From assembly GCA_035610835.1 (NCBI GenBank), contig CM069448.1, positions 7,937,607 to 8,001,606 of the forward strand: a stretch of 64,000 nt of DNA. The letters run 5' to 3'. Shown in pieces: positions 35,849 to 46,143 of the stretch (positions are counted from its first letter, which is position 1; the number at the start of each line of letters is the position of its first letter). A program made the position numbers and the translations under genes. This DNA is from Ophiura sarsii. Taxonomy: Eukaryota > Echinodermata > Ophiuroidea > Amphilepidida > Ophiuridae. The notes beneath the pieces are model-generated. The model made no database searches. It was not told the origin of the DNA and saw nothing but the letters and a program-made list of their open reading frames with translations.

Positions 35849-37088
35849 CAGTGGCGAACCCAGCCTACCCAGGGGTCCAGGGGCCGGTGCCCCCCTGAAA
35901 TATCCCCGTCGGTAAACTTGAGCTTCCGTCGGTACAGTCAGATGCCAACGTTGAGTGAGTCTATTGTATACGAAGAGAATTTATTTTTCCCTTGAAAAGC
36001 GGATGTCGATATCGTGCAATTCAATTTATGCCAAAATGTCAGCCTTATACAATGACAACATTAAGGCATTTAAATGTGGTTCAACGTCATGTGACTAGGG
36101 GGATATTTCCCGTGGCGCTGACCCCTGTCTCATTAAAAGCTTTAAATTAATAACCTTCCACGATCATCAATTTATTGCTCTTTACATTGAATCCAAACCT
36201 ATAGCTTGCAGCGACACCGTTTTCACATTTAAAATACAATTTAGAAACTGGGTTCAATTTGGCTACATTTCGTCGAATACTCAATAGTTCACCACTAGTT
36301 CATTATTATAGAGAACACATAGACACGTCAGTAAGTAGTTATGGCCGAGCGGTTACGAATATGGACTAGTAATCTAATAGATTCTCCCCTCCTCGGTTCG
36401 AATCCTGCTGAATACCTTTTTTTAGAAAAAACGATTTAGTCTCTGTTTGTTTGAAAAATGGCGTATATTTTTACCATAAGTGAATAAAAGTCGTGGCCCT
36501 GACCCCTGTCCAAAAATGTATTACAAATAAATATATTTTTGATCAAGTTTAATACGTTAGGAACATTTCTTGTGCATAAAGTTTTTGCTATGACGTCTAA
36601 AAATCATCAAAAATACGATGTTTACGATCGCATTGAAAATGCATCTTTATCGACTCAAAGATAGTAACAAAAATCTTTTTTTAATTTTATTAAATCGGAA
36701 ATGACATCTTACATAAATAGGACTTCCCCTTCAAAATGAGCCTAAGATGATCAAAAATTGATGGAGGCAATCCTTCACAATCGCGAGTTGTAAATGATCC
36801 GATTTTTTCTTTTTTTTCTTTTTTAAATCTCACTTCACTGGCGGCCGGGGCGAACATAGACGGTATTTTCATGCCTTGACTTCTGACTGGGTAGATTTGC
36901 GATTTCTACCAGGCGATTTTTCAGCTATTGTTGACAATGCCATCGCTACCCCCACTTTTCAATATTTCAGCTACTGACGAGAAGAAGAAAATTGGGTCAT
37001 TTTTGCGATTTTTTTGTCGGTACATCATGACTTTCGTAACTATACCCCCCCCCCCCCCCCCAGTTTCCAAAAGCTGGGTACGCCACTG
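35849..37088 (+). mobile_element. 1.24-kb hAT-like element, CAGTGGCG ends
   Basis: The left end CAGTGGCGAACCCAGC and right end GCTGGGTACGCCACTG form inverted repeats, with poly-C beside the right one. The other copy of the host repeat (42.5 kb) is uninterrupted, giving the empty site. Flanks read ACCGTGCT on the left and ACTGAGTGCT on the right, compatible with an 8-bp duplication altered by two extra bases. The interior holds no transposase; it does hold a Ser-type tRNA-like gene. Confidence 0.75.
36335..36416 (+). tRNA. Ser-type tRNA-like gene with AGT anticodon (possible pseudogene)
   Basis: 82 nt, the length of a class II tRNA. ATGGCCGAGCGGTTACGAAT matches the Ser A box and D arm, ATGGA then loop CTAGTAA gives anticodon AGT, a long variable arm follows (GATTCTCCCCTC), then GGTTCGAATCCTGC as B box and T arm. 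Acceptor GTAGTTA pairs with TGAATAC except at pair 4. Seven T residues near 36417-36423 would terminate Pol III. The body is Ser-like but AGT reads Thr codons. The anticodon stem has mismatches on its 3' side, so I favour a mobile pseudogene carried inside the hAT-like element. Confidence 0.5.
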
Positions 37089-37130
37089 ACTGAGTGCTGA
37101 ACTCATCATGTTCATTGCTGCTGCGAGCAT

Positions 37131-38152
37131 CTTACTATAAATCTGTGTGGGGGTGTGTGTGTTTGTTATCCTTATGTCTCCGTTAGTTTTGATCAAAGTG
37201 GTGCATAATTTGCATGCAATATCGAGGAAATAACGGTGTGTTAAAGTTTATTCCAGTGAAATTGGTTAACAATTTGCTCCAAAAACAGCAAATCACCTCT
37301 CAGATTTGGCTCATAAATGCCACTAGAGTTGAACAACATTGTGCGTTGCGCGTACTGCCGCGTAATCATACCGTGGTATCGCGTTGCGTGCCGCGTTTGC
37401 GCAAATGCTAACTGCTAGCTTCACTGTCTATAATCACTGTCATAATGGTATAATGATATATTACTAAATTCAAGCTATTTCACACGAGCATGTTTCGTCG
37501 TTGTTCGCGGAGCTGCGTCCAGATGCCTGAAATGTGCTAACTAACGTGCGTGACGATATCACGATTGACGCGCGGTCATTTTTTGAATGTGCCCGGTACG
37601 CACCTCTGGGTTTACGCACATACGAATGCACACAAGTTCGCACGCATAGAATGGAGTTGACCATAGCATTATGACACTGACTATACGCTACTTGTACGCA
37701 ATCCTATTTCAAAATAAAAGCAAGGCTCTCCCCTAGTATCAGCGGGCCCAACCGATATTTTAAACCAGCTAATATGCATAAAAATAATATAATTTATTAA
37801 TATGCACCGAACGCATTGTCAGCTATAACTTGAATTTCATTTAATTCAAATTGGTCATTTCAAACGGGAGATATGTGCACTTTTCCAAGGTATGAATGCA
37901 AAAGTTTAACTCACGCATTTTGAAATGTCAATCAATGGCGTGTTGGTATTCACAATGCCTACAATGGACAATGGGGTATATTTGGAACACTTTCATGTAT
38001 AAATTCAAGTATAAAGAAGTAGCTAGTGTACCCATATATGCAATGAAGACATTGGTTAATTTTTAACAAAAGTATTTGTCGTGATTTTCTAAAAACGGGA
38101 CCTGAATATTTTGACTCACCCTGTATACAAACCAACATCAGATTTGTATTTA
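37131..38152. other. no gene recognised
   Basis: Only short frames; a short GTGTG run near 37145 is noted. Confidence 0.4.
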
Positions 38153-38257
38153 GAGAATAAAATATAGTTCTAATACTATATATGATGGTCTTATAATGTA
38201 AAGGCTGTACCATAGAGTCGTATATAGCAAAACAGCTAAGAACTATGTTTGATTCTC
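38153..38257. mobile_element. ~105-bp MITE, copy 1
   Basis: Ends GAGAATAAAATATAGTTCT and the inverse GAACTATGTTTGATTCTC. The interior GGTCTTATAATGTAAAGGCT is shared with 39949-40056. Confidence 0.8.
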
Positions 38258-38511
38258 ATTCATATTTAGATTATTGGTTATTTTGGTCTTTAATCAGTTT
38301 GTTAGATTTATTTTAACAACAAAAATAATAATCAAACAACATTATTATATATGAGGTTCAAAACATTTCGCACGGTCAAAAAAAATCGCACAGTACATGT
38401 ACTATTTTGCCTATTTGGGCTGAATATACCAATATATAACCGCCCGCCATCTCGGTCTTTTATCATTATTTTCCGATTTTTCATTTTTTTCCTCCTTTTT
38501 ATTTTTTTTAG

Positions 38512-38594
38512 AGGGGCTGGGGGCGGGGGCACAAATGGGGTTTTTCTGTCAGGGGGGGGGGGGCATTTCCCCCCCCCCCCTGAGCTACGCCACT
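38512..38594. mobile_element. solo right end of a poly-C CAGTGGCG-type element
   Basis: Poly-G and poly-C tracts followed by GAGCTACGCCACTG, the inverse of a CAGTGGCGTAGCTC terminus. No matching left end was found. Confidence 0.5.
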
Positions 38595-38666
38595 GGCGTC
38601 ATCGCGTTAGCGTCCCCTACACAAAGTCGCCGCCGTATGCGTTGTGGGTATAACCATAGATCCTAA

Positions 38667-39799
38667 TGCACTTATCAATTGCAGTCCCGGACCCGGGGGA
38701 CCCGGGGCATGGCGGGGACTATGCGGGGACCGTACGCAAACGTACAAAAAACATGGCCCGGCTATGCGGGGGCGTGTACCCGGGGCGTACAAAACGTGCC
38801 CCCGCTAGCCGGGGCGTGTAGCCGGGGCATAGTGGGGACGTACATTCTGAAAAAATAGGCCGGGCATTGTAGCGGGGGCGTACGCTAGGGTACACGAATG
38901 TACACCCCGGGGCATAGCCGGGGCATAGCCGGGGCGTACACATACATAGCGGGGACGTACGCTAAGGTACAAAACATGTACACCCCAGGGTGTAACCGGG
39001 GTGTACGCACACATAGCGGGGATGTACGCTAAGGTATTATATCGTGCTGATTCAGCACCGGGGCATAGAGATATAAAATACAGACATGCACTATATTAAA
39101 CTTTAAAATTAGTCACCGCGATTGATAAATGCCTCGATTTTCACTACCATGACTACATGTACGGTAAACTTAGTACAATTTGACCATATACCGTAGTGCT
39201 TTTGCCTGGAATAATGTACACGGTAGGGCCCGGACAGATAGACAACACCTACTTGCAGGCCCGTAAGTCAGGGAGGGGAGCCCCCCCCCCCCCTCAATTC
39301 CCCCTCTCAAGTCCCCAAGAAGGTCCAAAATCCCCCTCCCAAGTCAATTAGATCAATCATCATGTTGTCGGTCCATTTTTAAAACTTAAATACTGTTTTT
39401 AGTTTTAGGCCTCTGGTATAAGTTTTGTTCTGGAGCACTGTATAAACTAAACTATTAACAAAACCATTATAGTAGTGAACGGTAAATTATGAAAATGCTC
39501 GCAGTGAACCGTGTAACATGATAACGATTCGCTAATATTGGCCCGGCTGTCTGAGGCCGGGCGTAGCCGGGGCGTACACTATGCCCCGGCTATGGGGGCC
39601 GGGACCGTACGCCGGCGTACACTTTGTCCCGGCCATGGGGGGCCGGGACTGTAGCGGGGGCGTACAAAAAGTGGTGCCCCGCACTGCGGGGACCGTACAC
39701 GACTGTAGCCGGGACGTCACATCGGCAATTTGTACGTCCCGGCCCTAATCCCCGCTATCCCCGGGTCCCCCGGGGCCGGGGCTGCAATTGATAAGTGCA
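38667..39799. mobile_element. 1.13-kb GC-rich TIR element with TAA target duplication (Harbinger-like?)
   Basis: Ends TGCACTTATCAATTGCAG and CTGCAATTGATAAGTGCA are perfect inverses for 18 bp and extend imperfectly to about 50 bp through CCGGGG blocks. TAA stands at 38664-38666 and 39800-39802. A 3-bp TWA duplication is typical of PIF/Harbinger. Both arms contain many units like CCGGGGCATAGCCGGGGCG and GGGGACGTACG, far more GC-rich than the rest of the window; the centre is AT-rich. Frames across the arms are compositional. Confidence 0.8.
39256..39310 (+). mobile_element. solo CAGGCCCGTAAG poly-C terminus
   Basis: CAGGCCCGTAAGTCAGGGAG followed by poly-C is the same left end as the complete element at 42066. 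The rest is missing or too diverged, and it lies within the AT-rich centre of the GC-rich TIR element. Confidence 0.5.
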
Positions 39800-39948
39800 T
39801 AACGCATACGGGTTGGAAAACAGCTGGATTCGCCGATTTTATAAAGGGGGAAATTTGTTGTTGTTTGTTTAAAATAAATCTAACAAACTGCGTTATTTTA
39901 TGATAAAAGATCAAAATAACTAATAACTAATAAACTAAATATTAGAAT

Positions 39949-40056
39949 GAGAATAAAACATAGTTCTTAGCTGTTTTGCTATAGACGATGGTCTTATAAT
40001 GTATAGGCTGTACCATATTTGTGTCGTCGTGTAGCTAAGAACTATGTTTTATTCTC
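39949..40056. mobile_element. ~108-bp MITE, copy 2
   Basis: Perfect 24-bp inverted ends beginning GAGAATAAAACATAGTTC. The interior matches copy 1 at 38153. Confidence 0.85.
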
Positions 40057-40277
40057 TAAACGTACAACAACTTTCCCCCTTTATAAAATCGGCGAATCCA
40101 TCGAGCTGTTTACCAACTTCTTGCTTCGAATTAATTGCGTTCTTTAGCACACGCGCATATGGCAACGCTGGGTTACACGCACAACGCATACGCCGGCGAC
40201 TTTGTGTAGGGGGCGCTAACGCAATGACTGAATGTATCATTATTCAAACGAATCAAGCCCCGCCCTAAATGTCTCAT

Positions 40278-40755
40278 AATATAAACTGCTCACAAAAAGT
40301 ATCGAAACACTTAGAAATGATCCAATATATAGCGGCTCGAAAGGGTATGCATTAATCGAAGCAAATAACCAAGTGTATAATATTGTTCTGCGTATTTTGA
40401 CACCTCGATCGATGAGATACGATGTTGCGGAGCGGAGTTATTGTCATTTCGATGGTCGTGGGTCCAGTTTCAAAAGTGACAATCATCCTATAGAAAGAGG
40501 TTTGCATTACTGTTTGAAATGATCAAATTCGTGATTTTCAATAGGGATGAGTGTCACTTTGGAAAGTGGACCCACGATCATTGAAATGACAATAACTCCG
40601 CCCCGCAACATCGTATCTCAACGATCGAGGTGTCAAAATACGCAGAACAAAATTATGCACTAGGTTATTTGCTTCGATTAATGCATACCCTTTCGAGCCG
40701 TTATGTATTGGATCATTTCTAAGTGTTTCGATACTTTTTGTGAGCAGTTTATATT
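40278..40755. mobile_element. 478-bp palindromic element (foldback, mariner-like ends)
   Basis: Both halves are inverse copies over roughly 200 bp each, starting AATATAAACTGCTCACAAAA and closing with the inverse. Marker phrases on both sides: GAAACACTTAGAAATGATCC, GGGTATGCATTAATCGAAGC, ACCTCGATCG and GTGACA. Only the centre (about 40490-40560) is unpaired. Ends with CTGCTCACAAAA beside TA resemble mariner-type MITEs. Confidence 0.9.
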
Positions 40756-40879
40756 GCGTATCGGATGAAAATCAGCAATAAAACACCAATCACAGTCCAG
40801 TGACATCCAAAACCACTCCCACTGTAAACATGGTAAAGAATCTACAATATTGCAATGAAATCAAAGTAAAACAAAGTAC

Positions 40880-41290
40880 ACCCTAACACATAAAGAAGTT
40901 CGTCACACTTAAGTGATGTGTGACGATCCATTTTTACTCTTCAAATTAAAGGATGTTAATGATTTGAACAACCATGATAACGAACAACAGTTTATAACAG
41001 ACGGGAACAATAGCAGACAAGGCATTGAGAGACTATTTATGTTTCTTTCAAACAAGTTTAAAACTTTCCACGCGGCTATTTTAGTTTTACCACACAAAAC
41101 AGATGTTTCAAAAGCCTTTCCGAAATTTCAAGTAATCTCAAGAATTAGTGAATCAATACAAGGTATATTTGTACTTATTTTAATGTATTTCTTGTGGCGA
41201 TTCCAAATATGGTGATGGAAATTCAATCATTTTGACATTTTTGAAACATTTTGTTCGGTTCATAGACGCCTGCCGCGTGGAAAGTGTTAA
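40880..41290 (-). repeat. diverged inverted copy of the 13-kb repeat family
   Basis: TTTCCACGCGGCTATT, TATTTGTACTTATTTTAATG, GATTCCAAATATGGT and TTTTTGAAACATTTTG appear in the order expected for the reverse complement of 13320-13540. Substitutions and indels are common. The 100-codon frame here is not a gene. Confidence 0.65.
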
Positions 41291-42060
41291 CACACACACC
41301 CCACCCTTTTGTACTTTGCCAAAGAGGTGAAATAATTCCGATATTCGTGATCGTAACATTTTAATGAAATGGTTATGTCAAAGATGATGAAAAAACCTGG
41401 ACCTGAATCTCATTGATTTTAATGATGGGCATCGATGGGTAGGCGCAGCCTACTATATCATTTTGGGACAGCCTGTATATGAATAAATGCACCAAATTGG
41501 AAATTGGACAATTTGCGCATTTGACATTGAAATGTTCTCTGAATACGTGTCATTTATTTAGTGTTAGCATACTACTGAAGATTTGAACACTTTGGAGTAC
41601 GTCTCATGTATTTAATGTTAGCATAAAACTGAAGTTTTGTTGACAATTTGTTTTTGCAAAAGCCGCATGAATATAAAAAATGAAATCTGAAAAATTATCA
41701 GCACGTGTTTACCATGTTGAATCAATGTGTCTTATTTAAATAATACGATCAAACATTTTAGCTCATATGGCCATGGGGCCTCAGATTTTTTTTTAAACTT
41801 GTTGAATTATTTCACTGAAGTTTAAAAGGGTATCAAAAGAACGTGTTTAGATATATAGATAGATGGATATATTAATGGATAGATATATTGGTTCAAACGG
41901 TCTTTGTATAATTATATGAACAAAACAATAAATGAGCATTTTTAGATGGTTTCAGCTTATTTTACAACTTATAGAGCCACTTTTTGGCGCATCCGTTACG
42001 TCGGTAGCCTCAATTATGTTGAGATTTGACATAAAACTATAGTCGGCATACCCACTTATT
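41291..42060. other. no gene recognised
   Basis: AT-rich DNA without recognised features. Confidence 0.4.
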
Positions 42061-42065
42061 TAGTC

Positions 42066-42367
42066 CAGGCCCGTAAGAAGGGGGGGGGGGGGGGGGGGGG
42101 CGATCCCCTTTGAAAATCTTCCCCGGAAAATTTGTACACAGATGAAAAAATTTCGCGCGCATTTGTCTTCCCAAAATGCAATATTCTTTGCTACAAGCTT
42201 GTTTAGAGCCAACATGTACCTCGATCGTGCACAAAATAGATGCAAATTCGAAAATTTTCGCGCGCTACACGCGCATAATTGACTCACAAAAATCTTCCGG
42301 TTATTTTTTTTTTTTAAACGCCCCCCCCCCCCCCCCCCCCCTTTGAAAAAAGTGTCTTACGGCCCTG
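42066..42367. mobile_element. 302-bp poly-G/C TIR element with 5-bp target duplication
   Basis: Ends CAGGCCCGTAAGA and TCTTACGGCCCTG, each next to a long poly-G or poly-C and a CTTTGAAAA phrase. TAGTC flanks both sides (42061-42065 and 42368-42372). The interior GCTTGTTTAGAGCCAACATG and TTTTCGCGCGCTACACGCGC is the same as in the 3.0-kb element, whose outer ends differ. Confidence 0.85.
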
Positions 42368-42462
42368 TAGTCTCACAGTAGTGGCACAATACAAATATTG
42401 GGTTATGATGTGCTCAGGACCGGGAGTCAAGACGAGAGAGATTTAGGACAGCGGACAGCATT

Positions 42463-43346
42463 TTATAATTGCGCTCTTGCAGCGATGAGCATGATGAGTT
42501 CAGCACGGTATCAAATCTACGCCAAAATACTGTCGCCCATACCAGGCCGCGTAAGCCGTGAACTGCGTAATGTATTTTTGAAGATACAACTCTCTTTTTT
42601 GAAGATTGGAGCAAATTACAAATATCTGTGTTGAAGGAACTAAAAAAATCGATTCAAGGATATAAGCCGACTGGCTTCTTATTTACATAACAATTGGTCT
42701 TTGCAGACCATGTCCATTATAGACGTGCTAGGGACTCCATAGTTCATATGGTTCAATCAACACAATTATATTTACAGGACATTCTTTATCATAGTGAAAT
42801 TGCAAATGAAAAAAGTATTATTCAACATTCAATAAATATATAGCGAACGATTATAAGCAATCCTGTTATTAAAAATAAAAGAGTGTAATAACAAAAAGAA
42901 AAAGACATTTACAAGATTCGAACCACTGACCTCATGATTGTGAAGCCAGCGCTCTACCATTTGAGCTAATGAAAACTACGCATAAAACAGTTTTAAAATA
43001 AAATTAGATAGAGTTTAAAATACAAATATCACTGAAATCGGAGGGTAAAATGCTTTATATTTCGATTGTTGTGAGTTTTTATCAAAGGTTATCGCCCAAA
43101 AGTTGATTATATGCTGAAGGAGATTGTAATTCTGATTTCATTATTATGCATTGCACTTCTTTTTGAAACTATTCTAGACACAGTTCGTTCGTTCAATAAT
43201 TTCAACATTACCTTTTGTCGATTAAAATTCGCGGCAAATCTATTGCACCATGGGTATTATTACATGGGAATCCGGAGACTCAGATACGTAGGGAGTCATG
43301 TGATTTTTGTCCAGGACAAACACTTGAGATGTACACGCCCCTTTAA
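42463..43346 (-). mobile_element. ~0.9-kb dispersed repeat, copy 2 (uninterrupted)
   Basis: Reverse complement of the 34963-35848 plus 37089-37130 segments; it provides the empty site for the hAT-like insertion. Contains a tRNA-like unit at 42908-42977. A 60-90 codon frame inside is not conserved between copies. Confidence 0.75.
42908..42977 (-). pseudogene. tRNA-like sequence, anticodon loop TTCACAA
   Basis: Counterpart of 35354-35426. The D arm TAGCTCAAATGGTAGAGC pairs perfectly; the loop reads CAC instead of CAT. The anticodon stem, T stem and acceptor are poor. SINE-like. Confidence 0.5.
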
Positions 43347-43456
43347 CACCGAAGTTGTGGTTTTCACATTTTAGGATATTGATTGCGATCTACTGCTGAT
43401 AGCATCATCGAAAACGTAAACTCATTACTGAATATGATGTTAACATTTTCAAAAGC

Positions 43457-44014
43457 ATGATAACACTAATTCTATCTACTTTAAAGATATACATTTGTTT
43501 TACATTGAGATATGTATTTCGAGAGCGAGCCGGACCCCTCACTGATGGCGAGTGTCCTTTTGATGGACTGAAATATTACGGTGGTCGAAAAACGCAATGG
43601 TATGACACGAGAAAAAAATCCATTTATTACATACAAGTCGCGTCGGACAGGTTCATACTTTGTTTTATACAATTATGTAGTTTCTTGATGGCCTTTAATT
43701 TTCATACCCCCATGCGTAAAGCCGTCGACTGGCTGTACCATGTGTGCTCGTTATTTTTGTTTTCAGTTACATTTTGCCCAGAGGTGAAGAGCGGTAATAA
43801 GCAAACTAAGCTACACCTGGCAAGACGACTCTACAAGAATGTGTCTAAAGCCGCGACTCTTTTTACGCAGGCGTTTGTAACAGGAGATGCAACTTCTCCG
43901 GGCAAATTTCATTATTTCTTTACTTCCGATACGCCGAGGTATAGCAAACGTTATATACAACGTGACATGCTGAATTCCAGGTGTCGCAGAGGCTCATTTT
44001 ACCCTGTGTTTTGA
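43457..44014 (+). CDS. unrecognised 185-codon open frame (doubtful)
   Basis: I do not recognise the product. The frame starts inside a dispersed repeat and continues with a Tyr- and Phe-rich, partly hydrophobic stretch (LFLFSVTFC) and a basic C-terminal part (SKRYIQRDMLNSRCRRG). There is no signal peptide, domain motif or neighbour to support it. It could be an exon-like frame with unseen splicing, but chance in a 64-kb window is as likely. Confidence 0.15.
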   Translation: MITLILSTLKIYICFTLRYVFRERAGPLTDGECPFDGLKYYGGRKTQWYDTRKKSIYYIQVASDRFILCFIQLCSFLMAFNFHTPMRKAVDWLYHVCSLFLFSVTFCPEVKSGNKQTKLHLARRLYKNVSKAATLFTQAFVTGDATSPGKFHYFFTSDTPRYSKRYIQRDMLNSRCRRGSFYPVF

Positions 44015-44318
44015 ATCGCCTCTCATGTGCATTGCTACATTCGGTATGAAGAGTAATAAAACGCCTAGCCACTGGTTACGATTGTGCCATGGTACAAATT
44101 GACAACATAACAAACCGCCAATGGATTTTTGGAATGAATTTGACTTGAGTAAAATTAAATTATTATTGCGGTTTACTCTTGTGAGAAGGCGGATCATATA
44201 TCCTTTATCCATGACATGCATGCTATTTTGGAATGGATGTCACGTGATACGTAGTCTGTTGTTAAAGACCCTCACAATCCAGCTTACTATAATCGTGGTA
44301 GCCGAAGGTCCGTATAGT

Positions 44319-45332
44319 CAGTGGCGTATCCAAGGGGGGCCAGCAGGCCATGCCCCCCCCCCCCCCCTCCCCCACTGACAAAGCTTCAACAACAGGAACT
44401 TAGAACAGAAATGAATAACACATTTGTTTCAAATAACATAACCAATCACCGAATTTTTAAACAGTCCGGACAAGGAACACATTATTTTTGTTACTTGACC
44501 TATGTGGGTGTTAAAAACGTCATACTAAACCTTTTTAGTGTTATAAATGCCAATTTTTGCGCGCTTCGCGCGTATTACTATTAATTAGTTTCAATATTTC
44601 ATTATTCAAGATAATTAAGATGGATTCAATAATGGGTTTTTTTTGACCATTTTAGTTCGAAATATTTTTTTTTTCTAAATGCAGGTTTCAACAATATAAT
44701 GGGTCTCGAACCACCCTTAATATTCTAAATATTATGTGGAGGACGTTAAAAACGTCAGATTGGACCTTTGTAGTGTTAAAATGCCAATTTGTGCGCGCTT
44801 TGCGCGTATTAGTTTCAATATTTAAGCTTTTAAGCTTAAAACAAGATGGCTTCAGGAACGTTTTCTGGACAATTTTAGTCCCAAAACTGAAAATGTTTTG
44901 CGCGCATTTATTCTAAAGGTTTCATCATTATAATGGGTCTCGATAAACCCTAAATATTCTTGCTTTCGCCGTTACTGGTAAGGAGTACGGAGAAAAGGAG
45001 ACATAAGCAATGACACAAAAATATTGAAGTAAATTAATTTGGATTTATGCATATGCACCGGGTTTGGATGTTGCTTACGTAAGAATTCCAATGTTCACAC
45101 GTTGTGTTTCGATTTTACTCCCGTTACCTATCTATGTAGGAATCAATCATTGTTTTTTAGTTAGTATAGGCAGGTGAGAAAATGCAAAAAAATTACTGCT
45201 TCAGAATGCTAAATATTTGCCTTATAAATGCCTAAAACCCAGGAGCACCCACCCGCTAGTCGCTCCACTCGCTCGCTCACAGGAATACAAAATGTGGCCC
45301 CCACATCAAAACAGTCCTGGAATACGCCATTG
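44319..45332. mobile_element. 1.01-kb hAT-like element with perfect 8-bp target duplication
   Basis: Left end CAGTGGCGTATCCAAGGGGG, right end CCTGGAATACGCCATTG (imperfect inverse). CGTATAGT stands on both sides, 44311-44318 and 45333-45340. This is the hallmark of hAT insertion and identifies the class of the CAGTGGCG poly-G family in this window. There is no transposase inside. The interior holds an internal ~240-bp tandem duplication and GCGCGC modules. Confidence 0.88.
44502..44965 (+). repeat. ~240-bp direct duplication inside the hAT-like element
   Basis: Both units run from GTTAAAAACGTCA through TGCCAATTT, GCGCGCTT-GCGCGTATTA, a TTTAGTYC phrase, AGGTTTCA and TATAATGGGTCTCGA to TAAATATT. 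Unit 1 is about 44502-44738, unit 2 about 44740-44965. Confidence 0.75.
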
Positions 45333-45340
45333 CGTATAGT

Positions 45341-45974
45341 GTGAGACCGAGCGCCGAAGGCGCGAGTGCCTTTGCGTATACATCACCTATTCCTTGTGTA
45401 GGCCTTATATATACACCTATCACATAAGTTCCTTACACCAAGTGTTTATATGTAAGCTAATTCAAAATCAACAATTTGTACTAACATCTGAGATATTAAG
45501 TGATTCCTTCCCCGTAATTTGACCCCTCTTTCATCACAAATTAAATGGATATTTTAAAGTTATGATGGCTTATAAGTGACCAGACCTGCTTATTCTATTG
45601 GAAACCATTGTTTATAACTGTATCAATGTGCGTGTATAAATGAATCACATTTAATCATCCATCCTGCCCGATTTCTTCGATTTGTATACCACACAAATCC
45701 AGAGGGTGATAAAGCAGTACCCTGCATGCTTTGCGATCGTTACTCATGAATAAATAATATGTCGTGCCTACGTCACCAATAGGATCGATACACACTTTTC
45801 CGATAGTTGACCTGATGGCCTTTGACCCAGACCAAATACAAATCAAAGATATCTGATACAAATCAATGATGTCTATAGAATAATCATTTGGTACAAGTTT
45901 TTTCGTTGGGTCTGGTTATTAAAGCCATCATAACTTGAAAAGTATCCACTTAATTTGTACGAATGCGGTATCAA
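45341..45974. other. no gene recognised
   Basis: A 68-codon minus-strand frame at 45655-45861 is not recognised. Confidence 0.4.
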
Positions 45975-46072
45975 ACTATACTATACTATACTATACTATA
46001 CTATACTATACTATACTATACTATACTATACTATACTATACTATACTATACTATACTATACTATACTATACT
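45975..46072. repeat. (ACTAT)n pentanucleotide microsatellite, ~19 copies
   Basis: Uninterrupted CTATA period from 45975 to 46072. Confidence 0.97.
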
Positions 46073-46143
46073 TACTTAATTAATGTACATGTACATGTAT
46101 CATAGATTTTGGGTACTGATCATTGATTTTGAATTAGCTAACA

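Larger units (their letters stand above)
34963..37130 (+). mobile_element. ~0.9-kb dispersed repeat, copy 1, split by an insertion at 35849
   Basis: Segments 34963-35848 and 37089-37130 together match the reverse complement of 42463-43346: GGGCGTGTACATCTCAAGTG, ATACCCATGGTGCAATA, the tRNA-like unit, GCCAATTGTTATGTAAATAA, GGCGTGGATTTGATACCGTG and TGCTGAACTCATCATG. Both copies lie beside GATAGC repeats in the same orientation although the copies themselves are inverted, so this is a dispersed element rather than a simple inversion. Confidence 0.75.

Noticed and set aside
38607..39914. Several overlapping 60-75 codon frames rich in Cys, Arg and Pro
   Set aside because: They follow the period of the CCGGGG/GTACG units in the GC-rich TIR element and are not independent genes.
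43457..44014. 185-codon frame as a real gene
   Set aside because: No domain, begins in a repeat and has no supporting context. Kept only as a low-confidence entry.
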